Below, piece after piece: positions 1 through 13,200 of a DNA stretch of 64,000 nucleotides (within the stretch, counting starts at the first letter, position 1; the number at the start of each line of letters is the position of its first letter). Origin of the DNA: Cliona cf. orientalis (taxonomy: Eukaryota > Porifera > Demospongiae > Clionaida > Clionaidae). The position numbers were made by a program, and so were the translations under genes. The DNA lies in contig OZ005705.1 of NCBI GenBank assembly GCA_963930775.1, positions 2,170,001 through 2,234,000 of the forward strand, written 5' to 3'. A model generated the notes under the pieces. It saw only the letters and a list, made by a program, of their open reading frames with translations, searched no databases and was not told where the DNA came from.

Positions 1-292
1 GAGGCTGATCACCATTGTCCCTGGCGTACACAGTAAAGCTCACGGAGGTATTCTCTTCCCTGTCGAACTCAACAAGGCTGGAAACTTGCCCCGTTGTAGC
101 ATCTACTGTGAAATACTCGGAAAATGTGAAGTACGTGATCTGTGAGTTATACATTATCATTGTGATTTCCGAGTTGATTACAAAAATGATATCCAGAGAT
201 CACTAAAACTATAGCTCTGATGTAATTATACTACATGTACCGTACCCTCGCGAAAGAGGGCCCATAGGCGGTGCACCTTACATTGGGCCAAG

Positions 293-324
<32 letters not shown>

Positions 325-3300
325 AGGGGGGAGCGATATTCGAGGTATCAGTATCGCGTTTATACGCGAAAGAGCACCCAGGTAAGTTACTCACGCTAGC
401 TTCATAATTTGAATAGTAACAGCAGCTACTATTGATTTCAGCCTTATTCAAGCACGGTTACCAATCCAGAGCAAGGGCGGCTGCGATACTTCACCATGTG
501 TCGTCATAGATTATAATTGGGGAATATATAATCTATGGTGTCGTTGAGTGCAGCCCTATTAAGTGGGCGTGGCTACGATCACTAGCCATGTATGCTCGTT
601 TATTTCTGCTGAAACGCTAGCTAGGCTTAGTTTTACAGCTGTTTAGTACGTTACTTATCGATTTTACATAGACTATTCGAAGTTCAGTCCTCATAAACCA
701 GCCATTTGAGCTGCGTTTTCAAGGGCAGCTACACATGGGCACATATTCGAGTAATCACTAGACATTAGCAGGAAATTGAGCCCAAAGTGGGGGGTGGGCC
801 GACATTCCGTAGTGGGCCCTCTTTCGCGAGGGTACAGTATATACAATGAAAAATATTTTTCAGACGATCATTTTTTTTATATAGTCCGTATCCTAACCTG
901 GAGGGCATAAAGATGTGCTCTGCTACAAGTTCAGAAGGCCCATGATCGGTCAGAATTGCAGTACCGTGTGCACAAACAAATGTGGCCATAGAGATGCATT
1001 CTCGAATAAACGGCGGAAGTGCTGCGCATTTGGAAAGGCCCTGCTCAGCAGGCCACCGAGCCTCAAGCGAAGCGCTAGCGAGAGACGAGGTCTGTTCTTT
1101 GTCATAGTCTGGTGGTAAATTCGACCAGAGAGAGAACGTCACCATTGCAGTGGCGATAGCTGCTGCATCGAGGGGTGTGTTCTACGAAGCAATAGGTTCA
1201 AAGTTCGTGCTGCTGCATGCGCACTATTGGTTGACATACAGCTAGGGAGATAGATTTTCTCTGACTATGTGAGCTGACCGTCAATAATTTATGCATATTA
1301 GCCACATTATCCCATGATTGTTACATCAAACATACTTGTTGTATATACAAGTACCGTGTTTATGCTAATAAAATTCTAATTAGATTCGTGTTCTAGGACT
1401 TCCATAATGTAGACTGTGATGACTTTGATCAAAAAATCGTGCAAAAGTTAAAATCAAAATTGTATTAGAATAGACACGGTATGTCCATAAACTTGTTATC
1501 ATACATGGTAAAAGTAATAGCTATTAAATTTTAGCGTACCTCAGCATTTGATCCAGAGTCAAGGTCGCTAGCTGAGACATTGCCGATAGGTGTTCCAATC
1601 GGCTGATTCTCATAGATCATAAACTGATAATTGTTTGAATCGAATGTAGGTATGTTGTCATTGACATCGAGAATTTCAATGTTGACTGTAGCAGTGCCGG
1701 TCAGGGATGGATTGGAGCCTGGTTCACTGGCAAGAACTTCAAAGGTGTACGATTTCCTACAGCAATACATGCATGTAGTACCCAATTGAATTCGTCATAA
1801 TAATTAGCTATTCATAATACCACCAGTGACAGTAACAGAGTTTATTAATTTTACTATGCAGCTGCTTACGTTAGGCTCTCAAAATCTAGCCTGACACTAG
1901 GGCTTCTCAACAGAATCGTTCCGTCAGTTGGAAACACTGCAAATTCTCTGACGTCGGCTCTTGTAGTGTACTGGATCTCTTCAAGTCTATCACTGTCTGT
2001 GGCTCTTACTTGTCCAATTCGCACACCAACGCCAATGTTCTCTCTGGCAGTGAAATCTAGAGGAAGAATCAAGATGAAGATACAGCCGGATTGTAATAAG
2101 GATGGTAAAGGGTCGTTAATTATGTTAGCTACAAAACTATAGCAATACTGCTTCATATCTGACTATTATGTTGCAGATTGGCTAGCGCTACTGCTATAAG
2201 GATTATACTGTAATTCAGTGTTAGTTTATATTAATCCTACTCACTGTAGACAGCTTGATCAAAGACAGTTGGTTCATCGTTCAAGTTTCCAATGCTCACA
2301 GTGATTGGTGTGGGTTCACTCCTTCGCTGGTTCGTGATTCCGTTATCCTCCACAATCAATGTGATGTCGTTGTACTCAGCATTGTCTTCATAATCAAATG
2401 TAGCACTGAAACAAATTATAATATTATGCTGAATAAAAATCTCTGTCTCTCCCCTCCCCCCATCCCACTCTCTCTCCTTCTCTTTCTCTCCTGCTCTCTC
2501 TCTCTCTCACTCCCTTCCCACCATTACTACTGTTCCTTACTTTGCTCTAATCTGGCCAGTGTTGGTACCAGTGATCTCAGCAATGAAGAACCGGGCATCG
2601 CTCCCAATAAGGAATAGCTGACCAATCTCTGAGGCAGGACCTTGCTGATCTGAGTCAAACACTATGAACGAAACTATTACATTTCCTGGTGGTTGATTTT
2701 CATTGACAGTGGCAGTGTATCTCGACTGGTTCAGTATGGGATTGTAGAAGTTGTCTGGGGATACCACGGTGATTGTTACATCAACAGTGGCATTCATAGG
2801 CTCTGGCATTCCGTTGTCAGTAGCAACAACAGTAATCATGTAGGCCTGTATAAATTATGTATAAATTGATTTTCAGTATGGGCCATGGCTACCATAGCTA
2901 TCTTTACCAACCTGACTCTCAAGTAGCCTAATATTCCTGATGACTCCATTTTCATCGATGCTGAAGTTTCCACTAGAGATATCCGGAAGAAGGTCGTAGC
3001 TGATGATATTATCACGTCCATCTCTGTCAGTTGCTGTCACCTGAATGAGATAGGTTCCAGTAGGGGCAGTGTTTTGAGCACTTGTCATGTAGGATGATTG
3101 TTGGAATACGGGAAGATATTCATTGATGTCGTCCAATTGGAGTGTTAGAGTGTGAGTGATACTCAACATCGGAACACCACCATCCTCTGCAATGATCAGT
3201 ACTTGGAGCGACTCAACTGGTGTACCCTGTGAATTTTTGAACAAAGGTTAAATTAATATTATTGAGCTTAAAATACTATCAATAATTATAATTTTTGTCT

Positions 3301-5668
3301 GCTTACTTCAAAATCTACTTCTTCATTCAAGAACAACTCGTTATTCTTAGTCAAGCCGAATACATTCCCACTCTGTTCTAAACGAATAGTCACTTCTCCA
3401 GCAGAGAGAGTATCATCGTCCCTTGCTGTGATGTTGAGCAGAATATACTCAGGCTGGGTATCCTCAGGAACTGTTACTGTTGAGGGCAGTGGAGGGTCAA
3501 AATATGGCTGATTATCATTGATCTCTGTCACGAAAACTTCAACAGTGGTTGTGTTGGAGAGTGCTGGGGTGCCTCCATCAGTTGCTGTGACGTTGAAGCT
3601 ATAGAACGATTGACGCCGTCTATCAAGATCAGTGTTAACTGTGATATTTCCTGACTCCATGTCAATCTCAAATTCAGTAATACTTGGGAGAATCTGATAG
3701 AAAATCTCTGCATTTGTGCCGCTGTCCAAATCCTCGGCTACAACTTGGAGTAGAAAGGTGCTGATGTTTGTAAGCTCAGGTACTCGTACTGAGTAGGGGG
3801 CATCGACAAAAACAGGACTGTTGTCATTCACATCGTTAACTGTCACACCGATGGTCGTCTCTGAGGTTCTACGGAAGAGTTCGTTTCCCTGATCAACAGC
3901 ACGAACAGAAAGAGTGAAGTTGGTCGTAGACTCACGATCAAAAGGATCAACTAGGTAGAGTTGGCCTACTGTAACTTCAAGAGTGTCATCATAAGAGAAA
4001 GTCAAATTGAAGGCATCAGAGTAGTCAGATGGGAGAAGTGTCAAACTAACTCTTCCTTCGTCTCCCTTGTCACCATCAGTGACAGTAAAACGAAATGTCT
4101 CATTTTGTGGGATTTCTTCCTCAACAATGAAAAAATCAAGATTTTCTTGGAACATAGGCTGATGAAAGTTTGGTGCAGCAACATTCACAAAAAACGAGGC
4201 ACTAGAGCTAAGTGATGGAGTTCCAGCATCTCTTGCTACAACCACAATATTGTACAACTGAACCCCTAGTAATGGAGCAAGGCTGCGAGTGGTAAGGTTC
4301 CCAGACTCTGGGTCGATGGAAAATGGGAGGGAAGGATCAGCAAGTGAGAAGGTAATGTCAACATTGGGTGTGCCGGGTTCATCAGCATCAGTGGCATTGA
4401 CAACAAATAACTCGGTACCCACAGGGGAGGACTGGGCAATGGTGATGCTTTCCCTGAGAAAATAATATGTAGTGTATTAGTGAAACCATCAAGCCAGCTT
4501 ACTATCATACGTGCATATAAAGCTTACCCTCCATTGTGGATCTCTGGAGGATTATCATTGAAATCTGTTACAGTGACAGTGACAGTTGCCGTTGCACTTG
4601 CTCCCTCAGAGTCTGTAGCAACTACAGTGAAAGTATACGCAGCAATGGTCTCTCGATCCAAAGCAGTTGCATCCAGGACTATGAGGGTATCATCAAGACT
4701 CCGAAATCCAAAGATATCATCGATTGGCCTACGATTAGTGGCGGTCAGATTTTGGCCAATCACTAGGCTGGGAGCACCTGCAATGAGTGTATATGTACAA
4801 GCAAAGTATGATTAAGTAACCTATACACTTCTTGTCATAAAATTGGTACTGACAAGGGCTTATAAGCCCTTGATACTGACGATAGAAGATTTGTTGTAGC
4901 TACCTGTATCATCGGTGACTCCGATGAGTCCAATCTCATCATTATCTTTGGAGTCCTCAGAAAGCCTGAATCTGTAGTTCCTTTGAGAAAAGGCTGGAGG
5001 GCTGTTGATAATGGCAGCTCTGACTGTGATAGCGAATGTCCTCCGAATGGATCCATCGACATCGGCTATAATTAACTGCAAATTGATTTCACGTCACATA
5101 ATTATTATACACCAAGCATATCATCCAAGCAAAATTTAATGCTAAGGTTACAACTGTAGACCTAACTAGGTCACACATGGATCAGGTTAACTGACTTACA
5201 TCAATAAAGTACTGCCCAACTTGAGTGCCTGGAGCTACAGTGAGGGTATTGTTCACTAGAGAAATGCCCTCAGGGTTGAAACGGATCTCATAGGTGAGGG
5301 AAGTATTATCACTCGTTGAGTAGGCCATGATGGGAAAGGATTCACCAGTCTCATTGTTAGCTATAAGTACAGTGTTGGGACCAAGGTACACCACAGTGGC
5401 TGCAGAGTGAGAAAGGGAGAGAGACAAAATGAATTATGCTAGTTGGCATTCAAGCATGGAAAGGGAGAAAATTAAATAGCAATAATTACTGATTTTAGAT
5501 TATGAGTTATTAATAATTTAGGAAATGGCTATTCTCACCTTGGCAAATGGGAAGGAAGCACACCAGTAGAAGAGCAGCTGCAATGGCAGTCTTTCTGCAA
5601 GAAGTGGGTGTGGCTGGAGCAGGTCCCATCACCAAAGTGGCAGGCTTCCTGCCAGAAGAGGTGCACAT
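1..5668 (-). CDS. Cadherin-repeat cell-adhesion protein, N-terminal part (gene runs off left edge)
   Basis: Eleven exons were read on the minus strand: 5539-5668, 5200-5399, 4904-5075, 4528-4777, 3307-4453, 2912-3226, 2541-2845, 2245-2405, 1870-2056, 1540-1756 and 1-139. All junctions are GT-AG and the phases agree, giving about 1,074 residues. The start at 5668 is followed by a hydrophobic stretch (AIAALLLVCFLP-like, residues about 28-41) consistent with a signal peptide. The first ~120 residues lack clear cadherin motifs; from about residue 120 onward repeated LDRE/FDRE, DxDSG and DxNDNxP motifs mark roughly eight to nine extracellular cadherin repeats that bind calcium at repeat junctions. 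No transmembrane segment or cytoplasmic tail is in the window, so the subclass (protocadherin-like, FAT-like or other) cannot be decided. The cadherin family assignment is firm. Two small inverted-repeat elements lie in its last visible intron. Confidence 0.93.
238..839. mobile_element. Non-autonomous TIR element (MITE), ~602 bp, in cadherin intron
   Basis: The ends are inverted repeats of about 27 bp with one mismatch. The left end reads TAC(C)GTACCCTCGCG and continues AAAGAGGGCCCA at 238-264; the right end at 813-839 is its complement. The arm is itself partly palindromic (CCCTC...GAGGG). Termini are compatible with a TA target duplication. No coding capacity is seen inside. A 28-base G run sits just inside the left arm. 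Confidence 0.8.
297..324. repeat. Poly-G tract (28 G)
   Basis: Uninterrupted G run, followed by A and more G, inside the 238-839 element. Length may be affected by polymerase slippage or assembly. Confidence 0.95.
1352..1481. mobile_element. Short TIR element, ~130 bp, in cadherin intron
   Basis: Left end TACCGTGTTTATGCTAATA matches the complement of the right end (TACCGTGTCTATTCTAATA) with two mismatches, and similarity continues into an AATT stretch. TA at both edges suggests a TA target site. No ORF. Confidence 0.65.
2442..2511. repeat. CT-rich low-complexity tract in cadherin intron
   Basis: Runs of CTCTCT and CCCTC between exons 7 and 8 of the cadherin gene. Read on the gene's own minus strand the tract is GA-rich, so it is not its polypyrimidine tract. 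Confidence 0.8.
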
Positions 5669-7233
5669 CTTTTAGCTATGAACTCTGCAGTGAAAATGTG
5701 TTGAAAATGACGAATCTTTACTGATGCAAAGTCACTTCATATAAAGTTGCGTACTCGGTGAATTCAACATGCCCCGCCCACATTTTCTGCGCAGAACTTA
5801 GCATCGTTGCGCAATTAGTTATCATGAGCCTTGAATACATGCAGTCACCACTATGTTTTAAGAAAGAAATTTCTGCTTAACTTGCCTCAAGTCTCTTGAT
5901 GATGTGCTCTCTTCTGCTGCAACAACTCTAGCCGTTTCGAATTTTCAAACTTGCAGCTGAGTGACGAGCGTACCGAGGGTGTGGCGCGCAAATACGAATC
6001 TGATCGCGACACGCCCACCGATGTTGATGATAATGATGGTGTTTACTGGAATGTGCATGAATAATTAAAAATTGTGTACTGCAAAAATCTATGGGTGGTC
6101 CACATTTCTATTATTAGTAAAACTATATTAAGTTATGACCACAAATGGTGTGTATTCGAAGATGTTCTAGTGTTGGTGATTACTTCCATTGGTGACAAAT
6201 TAAACTTGATTTTTATTATGCATGCTTATACTCATTTCTTAGATGATTCTCATAGATAATCACCGGAGCCCAATACTGATAGATTTAGACTATTTTAATA
6301 TCCATGATATGCACGTGCACACATTGCAATTTATCTTCTGCATTGCAATCATTCGAGATAGCTAATCCTCTTGATTTTAAAGCATAGCTACTGGTAAACC
6401 CTATAGTAAGCTTAACTGTTGTAACTAGTCTGCAGATCAGTAGGGTATATATCCCAGGTAAACTTGTGACTGCTTTTACACAATTATTTTAGGAGTAGTT
6501 TAAGTGGTATATTTTTAAGGACTGCCTATGGCCTCTAATATATACATGGCTCATAAGCTCCTGGTTATAAATATCAACTTCATTACTAAATTATTCATGA
6601 CTACCACCTTCCCACTGATAAAGTCAATTATCATGAGGTATTTTGATGTCTCACCCAAGTTGGCATTCTTAAAGTGAGGTTTGAGTATTAAAAATAAGTG
6701 GTTTGATGTGCCAAATAAGCAAATTTACATAGTTGATACACCATAAACCGCAAAATCACCGTTTCACTACATTTTTAAGCAACGAAAGCATAAACCATAT
6801 CAGAATAAGGTAGATAGCAAATTCAACTTAGTAGGCATTAGTTCTAATTAGCTAGGTATAATACAATGACCCCCAAACCAGAAACTTCCATCTCTGTTAG
6901 TATGGATGTCCCATAATACCAACTGTCTCATACAATGTCATACCCTAAACGCTAATCTACGGGCAGCAGTTAGAATAGACCAAACATTTCCTAATATGGT
7001 CATTTTTGTCAGCACCAATGATTATATTCAGTACAACTTAATACTCCTACGTTATATTATAGACACGCTCACCAAATTATCATAATCAAATATTTGTATA
7101 AGGTTAATCATTATGGACGCCATTACACAATGCTGTCTGCGCGTATTTTGGTCCGTTCCGTTCCGTTCTGTTCCGGGAACCGGAATCAGGACTTTATGGG
7201 CGTGGTTTCCACAAGCCACACCCTCCTTCCACG
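5669..7233. other. Divergent intergenic region between cadherin and GTF3C3
   Basis: About 1.56 kb separates the two start codons, which point away from each other, so it should hold both promoters. It is AT-rich with no supported ORF. A short tandem of TTCCG units lies at about 7151-7177, just upstream of GTF3C3. No TATA box was recognised with confidence. Confidence 0.6.
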
Positions 7234-10200
7234 ATGGCAGAAGTTTCTATGGACGTGGAAGCTTCTGCTGATCCCAAGAAACCGAGATTAGAGCCCCAGC
7301 ACTCAGTAGGAGAGGGGAGCAACATCCAAGCCGCCATTGATCCAGAACAAGCTGTCTCTGAGTGTGAATCTGGAGGCTTGCTGCTACAGGAGGTCACTAC
7401 CTTGCCTGGCTACTCCAGTGATGAAGAGGGTGAGTCATCTTCCAGCGGAGAGGGAGAGGAGGAGGAGGAGGAAGAAGAAGAGGAAGAAGAAGGGAGTGAT
7501 ATGAGGATACAGGTGTGCAGCTGCAGCAAGATTACATCTAGATCTATGTGATTTTGAATCTCAGCTAGTTTCTGCATCATGGTCGAGATCTCATCTCAGG
7601 CCCCTCCCTCTGCAGAAAGAGGGTCTAGTTGCTTGACGATCTCAAGGCCATGATAATAATATTTGACGAGAGCAACACTATGTTTTTTGAATTAATGGCC
7701 TGGACAAAATTAAGTTACTGTCTTAATCTATTTATCATAAGCAAATTTTGAACGTACCCAGGTAAAGGAGTTCTTTGCTGAGTTGAAGCTTAAGGAGGGT
7801 AAGCAGAAGAGGCGGCTTATGGAGCAGGGTGTCCGCCTCCCTCGACGGAAGAGCCGTCTTCCTCCTCACCTCCACTCCGTGATGGGGAACGCCAACCTCA
7901 GACTGGCCAGGGGAGACACTGGCGCAGCCATTGAGCTCTGCATGGAGGTCATCAGGCAAGGTACTAGCATGAGAATAATTTTGATTCATCTTCCTTGTCC
8001 AATTGGATATCTTGATGTGCACCTTGGATGCTTATAAATTGTATTGCCATAGCGTAGTTCCTACAACTGGCTAAGCAAATTACATGGTGATCTTGGCGAA
8101 AAGTGATGATAACCAAGTTTCGTGCATGCTTGGGAGAAATAATTCGGTCTTGTCTCTATTGTAGTATTAAACTTCACATGGGCATGCAATGTTCTTTTTG
8201 ATCCGTGTCTGTACATGTATGATATGAGAGTAATTCAGTTCTTCCTAATGTACATGTATATCCTCCTTCCAGCCCCACATGCGTCAGAGCCCTACCTCAC
8301 GCTAGCCACCATCTACGAGGACATGGGAGACACCAAGAAGCTGCTGCAGATTGTGATGATAGTAGCCCACCTGAAGAGGGTTGACATCGATCTCTGGACA
8401 AAGTCAGCTAGCTTGGCCATTGAGCAGCAGAAGTTCCCTATGGCTGCACAGTGCCTCTCGAAGGGTAACACTGCCATGTCGTATGCTACATGTATATGTA
8501 GCTAGTATAGATGGCTTTTCAATGTGGTCGAGGATTATATTGGATAGATGATTCATCAATGTAGAGTTTCAAGTTTCTGCATATAACCAACCAACTTCTT
8601 TGCTAACCTCTACATAGACCAACATGTATTTGTAATCATATTTGATGCAGCTATCAATCTGGATCCCACAAACCCCACCTACCTCTGGCAGAGGGCCTCA
8701 GTCTACTGTGAGATGAACGAAAACAAGAAAGCCATTGAGTCTTTTGAGCTACTACTGAAGGTTCGTTTCGAATGAGGTGTAATTCCAGGATGCCATCTTT
8801 ATCCCTTTCTGCAGCTGCTTCCCCCAGAGGCTGCCCAGCAGCGCATTGAAGTCAGCAAAGAAATGGCTACGGTAAAATAGTAATGTTTCATCATTAATTT
8901 TTGTGTTGTAAATATTATGCTATTGCTATGCTCAGCTATATCATGAGACTAAGGAGACACACAAGGCCATTGAGGTGTTGAGTAATGCCTTGGAAATGCA
9001 CCCAGAGTGTGTGGATGAAGAACTTATCAATATTCTCGCTGAACTCTGCATCATGATAAAGACTTATCAGCAAGTCTATGACGTAGGTCTCTCTGTAGTC
9101 ATCTCTCTCTGTCTCTTGCTCTCTCTCTTTCTTTCTCTCTCTCTTTCACTCTCTCTCTCTTGCTCTCGCTATCAATCATGTCTTTCTCCTATAGATATAC
9201 TGTACTTATGTACTATAATATATACATGTACATGTAGGTCATCACAAATTTCTATAGTATGCTGACTTCCACTCCTCAAACCACCTCTGGTGATAGTCAT
9301 GTGATGTCACATGACTCAGACTCCGCCCTTACTACCCTATCGACAGCACTGAGATTATCCATAGCAGGGGAGACATTGGACCAGGATGCTACTGAGCTAC
9401 AGCCTAGCATTAGTGACATTGTTAATCATAAAGAGCCTGTGTTGGTGATTCCTGATGATGTGCCCGTGGACTTGAGGGTCAAGCTGGCTGTTAGTATGAT
9501 CCAGCTAGGCAAGACTGTCCCAGAGGTGATCTTTAATTATAATTCTGCATTTAGGATTTCTTTCAAGGGGAGGGAGGGGGAGTGAAATGGTTTTTCCAGG
9601 ATACTGGGAGGAGGCACAAATGTCAAGCCACACAAATCTCAGGGCCAGTAAATATCCAGCAAGGGGGTGGACATTGCCCCCCCCCCCAAAATACAGCACT
9701 GTTATTACAATGTTCCTTTTGATATTCTGCTTGTTTTATGTCGTATAATAACGCTTTATTTACATTTATGCAGGATTTGCTTCAGCCGATATTTGTTAGT
9801 GCAGAGGATTATGGTGATCTGTATCTAGACATTGCTGATGCTTACATGGAAAATAGTGAGTTTCTCACTGATAATGCATGAAGCATTAATTAATGCTGAT
9901 TAAACCACACTCTTGCGTGCATACAACTTCTCTCATGGTAACGTTGCAGATGAGTATGGCAAGGCTCTTCCCCTTCTCTCCGCTCTTGTTCAGACAGACA
10001 AGTATTCCCAAGCTGGAGTCTGGCTCAAGTATGCTGAGTGTCAGCACATGCTTAGTGATCTAGAAGCAGCTGCTGCCTCCTACTCCAAAGTCATTACACT
10101 GGCTCCCAACCACACTGACACAAGGTTTGCTTAACCTACGAAAAGACAATGACAAGTTAATGATCTGTTGCTGGGCCAACTTGTCTCCTACAGTGTACCT

Positions 10201-13200
10201 ACCCCTCCACCTCCTATCCATCATAACACTAGCTTGCACACACTCACCAACCTTCCCTCTGTCATATAAGTGGTCCCCCCTGAAAGCGGTCCTCCTGGAC
10301 TGTCCATAGCAACTATGCATAGTCCCTCTGTCATTTACGAGAGGGGTTAGGGGCTGGGTTTCAGGTATAAATGATTAGCAGGGTTGGTCTCAAGGATTTA
10401 TCCTGGGGGGACCAAATACGGTGCAGTGGACAGTCTGGAGGGACCACGATTTTGGGGGGACCATTGACAGCGTGACACCTCCCATCCACTATGTGGTCAA
10501 ATACACTTGTCTTTATTCAGGCTCCAGCTGGCCACTCTGTATGTTCAACTGGGAACTATTGATGAGGCTCTACTGGTTTTGGAGTCTGATCCAAATACCA
10601 GCAAAGAAGACAGAGAGAGGGAGGATGAAGGAGAGGGGGATCTTCCAGCTTATCCTAGCTCCGACTCTACGAAGAAAGAACATGAAATACAGGTACTGTA
10701 AGTATCCTTGGTAAGCACCCATGGCTGCTTAAACATAATTCAAAGTTTTGGCTTGCATGCATGGGTGCTTACCTGGAACTGCTACATTGACCCCTTGATA
10801 TTTAGTACATGGTACTTATCCAAGAGTGGGCACTTGCCTGGGACACTTATGGTAAATGTGAAAAGAAATCTAGGAATGCGATAAGAAAAGATGAAGTACG
10901 CTGTAACTTGATAGATATTTTCACAGGATCTCCGTGTATTGATTCATAAATACAAGCTTCTTCTGAGCAAGGGAAGGCTGAAGGAATACGTGATAGCTGG
11001 TTGTGAGATGCTGGCCTTCTACTTCAGAGATGTCTACAACAAGCCAGAAGTAAAAGGTATTGCAATGCTCACACATACCCAGTAGCTACACATTGGAATG
11101 TGTGACTACGTGTGCCTCAAAACTACAGTAAGTCGCTGGTATGCACAAGAATGTTGTAAGGTAAAGGTTGCTAAGCCCTCGTGCGCAGGTATGTGTGGTA
11201 AACCCCCAGCATGGGAAGCCTCCACTGCATGCATTATATGTATGTATGGCTAAAAACACGAGGCATTCATCTCACCAGAAAGGCGGGAGTTACATAATAT
11301 ACACTACACATTGGGAATTTTAGAATTTCTGTTAAATTTGCTTGGCCAAATTTATGTGACTACATATTGCAGTGATTGTACAAGAAGCAATTTTGTATGC
11401 ATGGTTGATAAAGGATGGGGATGGATGTAATGTAGCTCTTGCATCTCAGATTGAAACCTGTACAATGTGTTGTTGCTTTGACAGTGATCATGCACTTGAA
11501 GGTGAATAAGAAGAAAGGCATTCGCAGCAAGTCAGAGCCGGGTAAGGAGGAGAAGGAGTTGGAGGGACTTCTCTCCATCCAGGAGTGGTTCCAGGTCTAC
11601 GTGAAGACTGTCTCTGGTCTCTGGCAGCTTGGACCAACTTACTACCACAGGATGGTCTACCTCATCTACTGTGCTACTCTCTCTGCCAAGTTTTCAAAAG
11701 AAGTTGAGAAGGTGAGCTTATTACATATGGGTGTTTTTTTAGTTAAGTTTTTGAGATCCCATTTCTCAGGTTTCTGACTGATATGTATACATGACATTGT
11801 ACATGTACAGTATGGCTATTATGTTAATATTCAAAGCCCTGGACACAGAACAGCTATTCAACTAGTGACAGGTTTTGACTCCAAATATCACATGTTCAGT
11901 CAGCCGATCAGTACTTCTTGTCAACTTTAGCTACATATATGTATCTATTATATACATGTACATGTACATCTGCATGTACCATAATAATATTATTATATCG
12001 ACTTTTGCAGAAGTTTATTTTCTTCTCTGCTTCTCTGGCGTACCTCTTGAAGGACTACGGCACCACCTTCATGCTGCTGAGAGAATACTGCTTCAATGTA
12101 TGTACAGATGTATACGTATCTAAGGACACCTAATATTATGGACGCACACACATACATACAGTTTACATGTAGTAATAGTTACGTGGCATTAATTTGGGTG
12201 CACAAGATGCATGGTTGAGTGCATCCTAATGTAATTAATTTGTTTATCCATGACCCCTTTTTACCACGTATGATCATCTACACTCATCCCATAGCCAATA
12301 TAAGGACGTGTCATATTCAAATGAACACACTTGCAGGATCCTAACTGTACCCACTTGTGGAACTTCATGAACATGCTACCTGTTGACATTAAAGTGCAAA
12401 AATTTGTGCTTCGATTTTGCTTCAGAGTGAGTACATGTACTTCGTATTTCAGAGTCTTACACTGTAACTTGTTACTACATTTTTATCCTCTCCCTGTACT
12501 ATGATATAATTGCTATGGCACAGCCGCAGTACAGAGAGCAATCCTTGAACCCTCACCACATGCGAGTGCTCTCCAACTATCCCCACATGTCAGGCCACTA
12601 CAGGTTTGCACTGAGCCAGTATGAGATGGCCTACAGAGAGAACAAGAATGACTACCTGCTAGTCCTCTGCATTGCTATCGTATATGTCAACATGGCATGT
12701 CAGGTCAGGCTCAAGCAGTCGTCCAGGAGGAATGCTATCATTATTCAGGTGAGTTAATAGCATAATTTGCCTATTGGTAATAATATCGTATAGCCGGAAA
12801 TAATATTGGCGGGAATTAAATTTGGCGGTTGAGCCCAAAATCGCTATTGCAAGAATATTAGCGGATTTAAATTTGGCGGTTCGGTACGGGATCGCCATAC
12901 GTATATATACGAGTAGGAAATTTTGGCGGATTTTAATTTGGCGGTTGTAATATAGACCGCCAAACCGCCAAATTTAATTCCCCGCCAAATTTTCCGGCTA
13001 TATTATGGTAATATTGAATGATATGGTCACACTTATACAATAACTCTGGATAACCACTATCTATAATTCAATTTTATTGATGCTTCCTTTTTTGGACTAA
13101 AATTAATGAAATTAATCTTGTGCCAATTAATGTAGCTACAATGTCATAATATTATATGAAAGCTAAGACAAGCTAAAGGTAAAGCTGTCAATTTCCACTT

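Noticed and set aside
297-324. Poly-G run as a G-quadruplex regulator of the cadherin gene
   Set aside because: It lies inside a mobile element in an intron and its length is prone to error; no further support.
765-1145. 126-residue minus-strand ORF
   Set aside because: Overlaps the right end of a TIR element and cadherin intron sequence; no protein-like pattern and starts by a non-AUG codon or chance.
10127-10714. Separate ORFs in GTF3C3 introns 9-10
   Set aside because: They read through introns; the exon parts are already used by GTF3C3 in the correct phase.
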